Below are positions 56,391-64,000 of a stretch of DNA of 64,000 nt, one piece after another. The DNA is from Omphalotus guepiniiformis. Taxonomy: Eukaryota; Basidiomycota; Agaricomycetes; Agaricales; Omphalotaceae. Location of the stretch: assembly GCA_028554645.1 (NCBI GenBank), contig JAQOOI010000064.1:1-64000 (forward strand), in the 5' to 3' direction. The notes below the pieces were generated by a model. The model had not been told where the DNA came from and did not search any database. It worked only from the letters and a program-made list of their open reading frames with translations. The translations under genes and the position numbers were made by a program. Position 1 is the stretch's first letter. Every line of letters begins with the position of its first letter.

Positions 56391-57620
56391 CTCCGGCGTC
56401 TCTTATCGAGAAGTCCTAGGTAATTGTCTGCGAGTCCGCCTTGTCGCCAAAGAAACAATGGGAGGGCGGGCGACTGAGCCGCTTGCACATCCGCGGGAAC
56501 GGACAAGGAGGCCACATACCCCCATACACACAGGGCGCACCCCGCTACGAAGGCAGAAAATGTTTTCCTGCTAGAGGGAGACAGCACCGGACTTGTTCGT
56601 ACGTCTTGGTTTTGTATGATTGAAAATACGTCGAGGCAGTCGAGCCGCGATCTGTGATCCACTAAGTAACTGGTTCACCAAGCGAATAAGTGCCTCGAGA
56701 TTGACTGCTTCAACCATCGTATAGGTCGTTTCGGGAACGCCAGTGGTGGCTCCCTCGTCGTAATCGACGCGTCCTAGTACTGGTCTAAGCTGAGCGCATG
56801 CGATCTACTACGTACATCCAGGCAAGGGAGGGAATAAGCACTGTACTGTTTAAAGTCAGCTTTCGAATTTATACGACCTTGAATACAACAGTATTGTCTC
56901 ACTTCCATCTCCCGCGCATTCGACAGTTGGTGGACAATTGTCGTTCGTCATCTCGCAAAAACAATAGGAGCGCGACAGGGCCGTTTGCACATGCGGGAAC
57001 GGACAAGAGAGGTTGCATAAAGGCTGTCATAGAGGTAGCCCACGCGCGTACGCGGAGACTGTCTACATTCTCTTGCTGAGAGGGGAAGCCACAGAATCTG
57101 TTTGAACGTAGAGGTCGATGTCCTTCGGGCGAGGGAAGCAATGTACTAGGCTTATATTTCGACGTGAGGAAATTCGGAAGTTGGATTTGCTTCCACTGTA
57201 ATTGACGTGTCCAAGTAAGCTAGACATCGGCTGGACATACGCATCTCCCTCTTGAAGAATATATGTTCTTGCCGTTCGACGGAGCGAAACGTGCTCTACT
57301 CTAAACGACCACCACCGCTATCGCCAGGATCTAAGATTATAAGATTTTCAGCTCCCAGATAGTGAAGATATACAAAAAACTCACCACTGAGATTTGTATG
57401 GAATGCAGGAGTACCGAGTCACGCTCAAAGAGCTGACTTGAGATACGCTGAGGAACACCTCATGAAAGAACCACGAGTCATCAAGATTCCATATATACGT
57501 TGACCGTCGCACAGATCGTTTGGGAAGTGCCAGTGGGCTCGGCCTTGTAATCAACGCCTTGTAATTAACGCGTCCAAGCGGGATGAGAAAAAGTGCTCTT
57601 CACCGCCAGCGAGGGTCTGT
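56330..57620. repeat. About three diverged tandem copies of a roughly 400-bp non-coding unit
   Basis: Similar motifs recur in order. One set is ACAACAG(A/T)A(C/T)TGTCTCAC(C/T)TCCATCTCC near 56366 and 56887. Another is GC(C)GCTTGCACAT-type sequence followed by GCGGGAACGGACAAG near 56480 and 56984. A third is a TAAT(C/T)(G/A)ACG(C/T)GTCC(T/A)AG block near 56760, 57199 and 57565. The phrase GGGAA-x-GCCAGTGG appears near 56733 and 57521. No ORF is conserved between copies. The array lies in the 3' flank of CDC4. Confidence 0.55.
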
Positions 57621-58347
57621 TCGCGCGTTATGTACCTGGATGAGGTTCATTTGCAGCTCACACAGGTATATAAAACGACAGAAACTCACCTCTGAGATTT
57701 GAAGCGAAAATCCTACGCAAGTGCATTTTCAATGTTAACCGACTCCTCCAGTCTTTCAATAAGCGTCCTTCGCTTCCCTAAATCGCATCGGCGCTGAAGA
57801 GAAGAAGAGCGAGTCGGAAATGCAGGAGCGAGACTCAGAAAGCCATAGTGACCACGTCTAGTCAATGGCCTCCCAACACTTCATAATTCGTAAATTCTTC
57901 GGCTGAAAGTACTTCCAATTTCTCATCTCTTTCAAGTTCGTCAGACTCTTCTTCTGAGATATCGCAACGCGTCGTAAAACCATAAGCTACAACAAATAGG
58001 TCTGCTTTCGATCATGGAAGGAAGGAAGATACATGTGTGGCTGTGCCGCTGGTCCGGTTCCACAAGCCTACCGCATAAGGCCAGTGCGAGCTGAGATCTT
58101 TTCAATATTATTCGCAAAACAATAAACAACGACAAGAAAAAAACGAACAACGAACAAGAAAAAACTATGCAGTATGTGTAATCGTAATCATGAGGTGCAT
58201 GTACTAAGTATAATTGTAATTGCTATACGTACGGCACCGTACGTACCTATAGACGTACAAAAACAAAACGAAGACGAGACGAGAAAAGAAAAGAGCGAGA
58301 GAATAAAAGTCAGCCACAAGATCTAAAAGAAAAAAAAAAGTCCCAAA
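57621..58347. other. Intergenic region after the tandem units
   Basis: This is the 3' flank of CDC4, A-rich near 58260-58345. The short tandem ACGTACGGCACCGTACGTAC palindrome near 58229-58248 is notable. No gene was seen. Confidence 0.4.
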
Positions 58348-61300
58348 TCATATCCACCTCCGTCTACTCGAAGTCCCACCTCCACCAGCTCTTTCCCTTT
58401 CCCTCCTCATCCCATGACTCTGGCTCTGGCTCAAACTCTGTACACCATCCATTCCCATACCCATCATATCCTCAGCCTCACCCCCTCGTCTCGACCCAAC
58501 TCTCGACCCAGACCCTGACCCAGACGAACCACCAGCAGATCTCCTAGACCTCCCCGCCGAAGCCCTCGTCAACCTCCCACTCCCATCCTCTGATCTAGCG
58601 GTAGACCCCCTCGAGCTAGGATTACTCGTACCCTCAGACTCCACCGGGAACAACACCACATCCTCTTCTTCAGGCTCATGATGCCTCCTCGACCTCGTCC
58701 GATGCACATGCGCATGTGCCTGTCTACTTCCACTCCCACTCGCAGCTGAAGCAGGAGGTCCAACGCTATGAGACGACTGAGACCGACTCGGATTCAACTC
58801 AACCCCATTCTCCTCAGCCTCAATCTCAAGCTCTATATCCAAATCCGGATCCTGGTCCATCATAGCATCCACAACTTCTTCATCCCTAACATCAACATCA
58901 ACATCCTCCTCAACATCCATCCCACTTCCACTCAAACTAGGCCCAACACTTCCTCTGATCCTATCAACCTCAACCTCAACCTCAATATCCCCTTCCTCGC
59001 CATCCTCTTCATCTTCCCACTCCTCATCATAAACACCCCCAGGAGGCTCCCCAACCCAATCCTCTTCACCCATCAATGCACCAGGCTCATCACTAGGCTC
59101 ATCAAACTCAACAATCCCACTCCCTCCTCCCTCCCCTCCTTCGATCCCATCTAGGCCCATACCACCACCCCCCTGCTGCCCATCAACATCCCCCACTACA
59201 CCCACACCACCCTCAACCCTCCCAAAATCCCAAACATCCAAAACCGTAACATCACTTCTATTACTCGCACTAACACACCACCTCCCCTCAAACGCAACCT
59301 GCCAAACCCCCGTAATACCAGTCAACAAATCCCTAACAACTCCGCCCTGCCCAGGTCCCTCCCTCAAATCCCACATTTTCAACGTCCCATCACTTCCACT
59401 AAGAACTTTAAACTCATCATGCTGGAAGCACGTTATCGCTCCAGTATGCGCTGCAAGTACTTGCTTGAGTTCACCGCTCCGCGGGTCCCAGACGCGGAGG
59501 GTACTATCGGCGGCGGCGCTAACAAGGTAATTCTCTGAGAGACCGAGTAATCCGACAAGGGAAGTGTGTCCGGTGAGCGTGTGCATGCATTCGCCTGTTA
59601 AGGTGCTCCAGATTCGAACAGTGCCGTCCATAGAGCCAGAACAGGCTTGCGTGCGTGGGAGGTCGAGCACGACCGAGTACACTTTTTGAGTGTGCCCAGT
59701 GAGTGTATGCGTGCATGCGCCAGTGTGGGTGTCCCATAGACGGACGGTACAGTCGTACGAGCCTGAGACGAGAGTACGTCCTCTCGCCGCGAGAGCGCGA
59801 ACAGCGTGAGTGTGGCCGTTAAGATGGAGAAGGTGATAAGGGTTCAACGAGGGGTCCTAAAGTAACACATCAGTATACCAGAAACCTCATACACAGATCG
59901 TAGCACTCACACAACCCTCTCCCAACTCATCGACATTAACTCCTTCCTCTCTCAACTCCCCCGTACTCCCTCTTTCCCCTTCCTCCCCAGTCCACCTCGA
60001 ATCAAATTCCCGCTCACCCTTCCGAGGCAACGTCCAAACCCTCAACGAATGATCTCTACTCCCCGTAACAATAATCGTCCTCTTCGGCCACTTCTCCTTC
60101 CTCACAACCCCAGTCAACGCCCCTTGCTCATCCCTTTCATGCACATCAACCCACTCAGGCTTCACAATCGCCAAACACCTAACAGTAGACGTATGCCCTC
60201 CAAAAACATGTAAACATCTCCCTGTACTCAAATCCCATATCCTCACCGTCCGATCAGTCGAACCAGAAACAAGGAGCATGCCAGACGCAGCAAGCGCCCA
60301 TACACCGCCTTCGTGTCCTTCAAGGTTTTGTTCGAGTCTCCCCGTAACAGGTGAATAAACATGTATCGAGTGATCATCCGACGCAGATATAATCCTCCCA
60401 TGAGAAAACAATAAGCATGTGACAACACTATGCCCATGAGCAGGAAACGAAATATGTTTTGGGGCAGGATTTGAGATCCATCTTGTACGCGACAGATGCC
60501 GCGATTTGAACAAAATCTTGTATGGGTGAGGGAGGGGAAGTCCAGGTGAAGGTTCAGGACGTCGTTTACGTCTCGCATATATGGCTTTTGCGAACGCAGA
60601 TTCCGATTCACCTCCGAACCAGATCCGAGTTGACTTGAGGAGGTCCCGCCAGAGGACCTTGTCGCCGTCAATTATGAACCTCCAGGCTTTGGAAACACGA
60701 GAGGCGCGGGCGAGGGCAGAAAAAGGCAGATAACTGAGCACATGAGACACGAGCTCTGGTGGTAAAAGGGTGAGGAAGTCGCGTGCGAGTGTAGGAGTTA
60801 GGACGGAATGTAGAGTCCTAAGAACCGGTAGAGAAGAGTGTCTCAATAGAGTGAGAAGGAGATGCGACTGAAGAGGTTCTGGAAGGGCTGCAAAGTGATT
60901 AAGCAGGCTAGGTAGAGCGAGGAGGGTAGTGAGAGACATATCAGCCTCGAAGGGGGCTTGCTGGAGCTGTTCAGCAGGTTGAAGCGGGGGAGACGGTGGG
61001 GCAGAAGGCCATATCGACTCGCCCACATCCAAAGGCGGGGGCGAGCCATGAGGTGATGGCAATGGCGACGGAGGCGCAGCAGCAGAAAGATTAAGAGGCA
61101 CGCGTGGCTTCTTCCTCGGCGTAGGCTCAACGCCCTCCATAACATTCTCCTCGTCATGCGCTCGTTTCTTCCCATATCTTTCCAATGCTTCCTGTAGCCC
61201 AACAACCGTCGAGTTCCCTTCATCTTCCTCTCTTCTTAGCATACGCCATCCACGTCCCGACGCGAGCTCTTCTTCCTCTTCCTCGTCCTCGTCATTCTCC

Positions 61301-61591
61301 CCTTCGCGAAATGTCGCGCGCGCGCCACCAGGGAAAGTCAGTGGAAAGTGTCTCAGAGATTGAGGCAATGGTGCATGAAGAAGAGGGTAATGCTTCGGAT
61401 CTTTTGGTGAGAGTGGTGGTGGCAGAGCAGGTAATGGGATAGGCGCGTATGTCGTCGTCGTTGTAGTTGTCGTTACCACACTGTTCAAAATACACGGTTA
61501 GTATCGTGCACGATGTTGAGAGAGAACTCACGCACGTCGTGGTATTCACTGAAGGCTGCAAAATGAGCTGAGGTCGCTGTCTCCCCGCCAT
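58348..61591 (-). CDS. CDC4: SCF ubiquitin-ligase receptor Cdc4 (F-box, WD40)
   Basis: Cdc4/Fbw7 captures phosphorylated substrates (such as CDK inhibitors) for SCF-dependent ubiquitination. Exon 1 is short (start 61591, MAGRQRPQLILQPSVNTT). Exon 2 opens with a poly-Thr run and Pro-rich sequence, then an acidic block. A helical dimerisation region follows (LPEPLQSHLLLTLLRHSSLP), then the F-box at about residues 270-315 (LLPPELVSHVLSYLPFSALA, RVSKAWRFIIDGDKVLWRDL). The propeller starts at WISNPAPKHISFPAHGHSVV. After a 50-base intron (about 59860-59910) exon 3 completes it (HLNGHTHAVRALAARGRTLV to VTVLDVWDFG). A tail of some 270 residues is Gly/Asp/Glu/Ser-rich, with basic patches at the end. 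Total length is about 1,045 residues. A shorter paralogue lies at 45324-46668. Confidence 0.92.
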
Positions 61592-61657
61592 TTCTAGTCG
61601 CAAAATGGGTGACGGAGAGAAGAGAAGGGAGTGTTGGTCGGACTTTGAATGCCTTGC
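61592..61657. promoter_or_regulatory. Immediate upstream sequence of CDC4
   Basis: Only about 65 bases lie between the CDC4 start codon and the inserted element at 61658, so the element may sit inside or next to the promoter. Confidence 0.4.
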
Positions 61658-61671
61658 CTTATTTGTTTGCT

Positions 61672-61790
61672 AGACCGGTGACCGATCCCTCTGAGAGGTT
61701 TTGACTAAAGTCAGCTGCCAGAGGCAGAACCTCGTCAGAGGGATCGGTAAAACGGGTTTTGCCGAAGCAGGGGACAGAACTTGATCGAAA
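61672..61790 (+). repeat. Left terminal inverted repeat
   Basis: Pairs with 62322-62434. It contains an internal hairpin and the palindrome AAAACGGGTTTT. Confidence 0.8.
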
Positions 61791-62321
61791 AGTATTACTA
61801 ATTCTCCGCTTTAGGATATTCTCCCTTCGGGGATATGACCTAATGAAGTAATGCCATCAGAATGTCCAAACCGCACCGTCGTCTTCGCGCCGCTTGCTGC
61901 CATGATAAGCAGTGGCTACCTTCTGAGTTGTGGCTATCTTGCAAGTCTTCTCTATGTTGATACTAGTCGTGTCGAAAATGTACTTGTGCCAGCAGCTAAT
62001 ATAACGATTTCTTCGTTGCTCTTATCACCGACTGAGAATCCGAGTCAGCACAGATAGCTCGAGCATCTCTACATCATTCATGAGATTTTCAAGTGAAGGA
62101 AGTTGGAAGGAAGGCTTGCAGCATTGAGCCAGAGGACTTGATTGCAGCCCTGAGCAAGAGAACTCCAACGACTGAGGGGACAGATTGGTTTTATTCCATG
62201 AACGGTGGTACTGGGGTGGTACACTGTGTATGTTCCACTTCACCGCCAAAATACTGATTAGATAGCGATTAGCTATGTATGGGTATATCTCCGAATGTAC
62301 TTGTTCCTAATTGGGAGCTCG

Positions 62322-62434
62322 ATCGATCAAGTTCTGTTCCCTGCCTCGGCAAAACCCGTTTTACCAAGCCCTATAGCTCGATTCTGCCCAGCAGTTGACT
62401 TGTCAAAAATCGAGTTGTAGGGATTGGTCACCAG
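62322..62434 (-). repeat. Right terminal inverted repeat
   Basis: Inverse of 61672-61790. Its hairpin arms differ in sequence from those on the left but pair with each other, so the structure is kept while the bases drift. Confidence 0.8.
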
Positions 62435-62447
62435 GCTATTTGTTTGC

Positions 62448-63235
62448 CTCCCCTCGGCTTAGGCCTTTCCTATTGTTATACTTCAACTTGGTCCACTTAC
62501 TCTCAATGCTCCTTTGTTCAGTGTCCACTCAGCTCAATCTTTTCTTCGTGCACTCGGCTCCTGAGGCAAGGCCAAGCTCTTCACATGTCCTAATTAATCT
62601 GAAGATTCAAGGTTTGAAGAGCATGTATCCGAATTTCCGAAATCATACAGCGGCATCCCATCAACTCTGCTTCGAGTCGAGTATATTAAGTTGCTGATGA
62701 AATTACGAACCCCATTGATATCTTCTGTAGCCTTTTGTGGCTCGATGGCCGGGCACTTTGTATCCGAACCAACCAATACACCCAGCGCCGGCGGTTACTT
62801 ACAGCCTCAGTCCAGAGTACACTGTACCTGCCCCAGAAACTGAGTCCTGTGCGTACGAAACTCTTTGCATAACAACAATCAAACAAAATACCTGCTTCAA
62901 AAAGCAGTGAAACTCTATTCTTGCCAAAAAAAAAACCCCCTTGATCTCCACAGATTTCCTCTCACAATCCGTCAGCAGAACATATGGTCCCGAAAATCAT
63001 CAAAAGAAGCAACATATCTGACTGTTGACATCAACTACTATGTAGGACGGCGCCCTGCCGGTAACTCGCAGGGTAGAATGTTTTCGTACATATAAGAACT
63101 GAGGGGCAGCGTTAGAGCTAGCTAGTGGTTTTCGGGCCCCCTTAAATCCCGTTTGTAGTGTGTATTTTATTTATTCCTTGCCTGCGTTTCGACGAGGACC
63201 TCTGTACCCAATTCTCGAAACGATATAATTCCTCA
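62448..63235. promoter_or_regulatory. Upstream region of the right-edge multi-TM gene
   Basis: No supported gene was found. ORFs at 62395-62697 and 62865-63095 lack splice or domain support. The promoter of the gene starting at 63236 should lie here. Confidence 0.4.
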
Positions 63236-64000
63236 ATGGACTCCCAAACAGGCCCCCTCGAGCAAAATGTCGATATTGACGCCTTCTTCCGCAACAACAT
63301 TCTCGGAACGCAGGTTGTTCTCGTCGTAAGTGGTTATCGACATTCCCTCCGTCTCTGGCTCATCACTAACTACTCCCCTTCAGCTCGACTTCCTCCTATA
63401 CGGTACGCCTCCTTCCTCATTGCTCCACCCGCAGCACTAACCCATCCCAATACCAGGAGCCTACACCGTCCTTTTCGGTATCTGCATTCACATCCTCCTG
63501 CAGCGCCGGCGGCGTCATCACAACACCTACACCGACCACCTCCCAGCATGGATATTCCAACTAACTACAACGTGCCTCCTTTTCGCTCTCGCTACCTCCA
63601 GCGTGATCCTCGACGCCTTTCAGGCGTGTGCGGATCTGATGTTTAGATTTAGTCTTGTTGCAGGGCAGGGGGAGGGAGAGGTTATTAGGGATCTTGTGAA
63701 GGTTTTGAAGCTTAGGTGAGTCGGGTGCGATGAATCGGAGGAGGTTGGGAGATTGAGCTGATGATTTCAATTATAGGAGTCCGAATATAGATGCAATATA
63801 TATCATAGCAAAGTGAGTTCTTTATCATATGCAAAATCCGTTTGATCCTTAACTGTATAGTGCGATTGCAGATAGCATACTGGTGGGTGATCCGTTCTCA
63901 TTTAAAATTTAAGGAAAACCTACTGACCTACTATACCTACCAGATATACCGCTGCTACATAATCTGGGGAAACAACAAACGCATCGTTTTCCTCCCCACA
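63236..64000 (+). CDS. Seven-TM-like membrane protein (copy 2), cut off by the window end
   Basis: A clear paralogue of the gene at 39459-41305. The start gives MDSQTGPLEQNVDIDAFFRN and NILGTQVVLV. After short introns come DFLLYGAYTVLFGICIHILL, AWIFQLTTTCLLFALATSSV, CADLMFRFSLVAGQGEGEVI and SPNIDAIYIIANAIADSILI. The signature YRCYIIWGNNKRIVFLP then follows at the window edge. Intron positions and even intron ends (for example the GCAAA|GTGAGT and ACTG|GTGGGTGATC donors) match copy 1. Copy 1 carries two extra residues (IW) in the YRCYIVWGIWGNN motif. The frame is intact as far as visible; the last helices and tail lie outside. Confidence 0.78.

Larger units (their letters stand above)
61658..62447. 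mobile_element. Non-autonomous inverted-repeat element (Mutator-like MITE) with 11-bp target duplication
   Basis: The direct repeat TATTTGTTTGC flanks a 768-bp element (61658-61668 and 62437-62447). The element begins TAGACCGGTGACC and ends with the near complement GGTCACCAGGC. The terminal inverted repeats extend about 110-120 bases inward (61672-61790 and 62322-62434). Both contain GTAAAACGGGTTTTGCCGA and AGAACTTGATCGA in inverted order. Each terminal repeat itself holds a hairpin of about 20-base arms (61680-61699 with 61729-61749; 62366-62387 with 62411-62431). The interior has no ORF above about 70 codons. Long TIRs with a 9-11-bp target duplication are typical of Mutator-like elements. 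Confidence 0.8.

Noticed and set aside
58768..59154. Plus-strand ORF opposite CDC4
   Set aside because: Reverse complement of the acidic low-complexity tail; Asn/Ile/Leu-rich composition is typical of such shadows.

Overview
The window looks like nuclear DNA of a filamentous basidiomycete (Agaricomycete type). Genes carry many introns of about 45-65 bases with GT-AG ends, and both strands are densely packed. The genes include textbook fungal orthologues (UPF1, HOP1, DOA1, VCX1, MRP51, SRP40, RIB4, GTR1, CDC4). They also include families typical of mushroom-forming fungi: F-box proteins, a multi-TM family with the IYRCYI-W signature, and a small tetraspan-like family. No virus, CRISPR array or bacterial operon was seen. 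I found no tRNA or rRNA by eye.

Left part (1-20 kb): about 2.5 kb without a recognisable gene; a small membrane protein (minus, 2568-3886); the nonsense-mediated-decay helicase UPF1 (plus, 4641-8341); a Ser/Thr-rich single-TM protein (minus, 9421-10952); a low-complexity protein (minus, 11799-12767); the meiotic axis protein HOP1 (plus, 13952-17599); an APH-like kinase-fold protein (minus, 18421-20046). UPF1 reads as a normal conserved protein only if about 15 single-base insertions are skipped. The two neighbouring membrane-protein genes need one such skip each. Genes right of about 11 kb do not, which points to a patch of poor consensus rather than gene decay.

Middle (20-39 kb): the ubiquitin/Cdc48 cofactor DOA1; a relic and an intact copy of an MFS monocarboxylate-type transporter in tandem; a histidine phosphatase; the vacuolar Ca2+/H+ exchanger VCX1; mitoribosomal MRP51 (bS1m); a very small HYPK-like UBA gene split over three exons; and two F-box type genes.

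Right part (39-64 kb) is built around a dispersed segmental duplication. A multi-TM gene (39.5-41.3 kb), a rearranged repeat (42.5-44.9 kb) and an F-box-less WD40 paralogue of Cdc4 (45.3-46.7 kb) have counterparts further right: the intact repeat (53.4-55.4 kb), the full CDC4 gene (58.3-61.6 kb) and a second multi-TM gene running off the right edge. Between them lie single-copy housekeeping genes: an alpha/beta hydrolase, nucleolar SRP40, lumazine synthase RIB4 and the TORC1 GTPase GTR1. A 768-bp element with roughly 110-bp terminal inverted repeats and an 11-bp target duplication, resembling a non-autonomous Mutator-like element, sits between CDC4 and the last gene.

Functional themes are ubiquitin-dependent regulation (CDC4, DOA1, F-box proteins), mRNA surveillance, meiosis, nutrient signalling (GTR1) and ion or solute transport. 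No operon-like co-regulation is visible; several pairs share divergent promoters.
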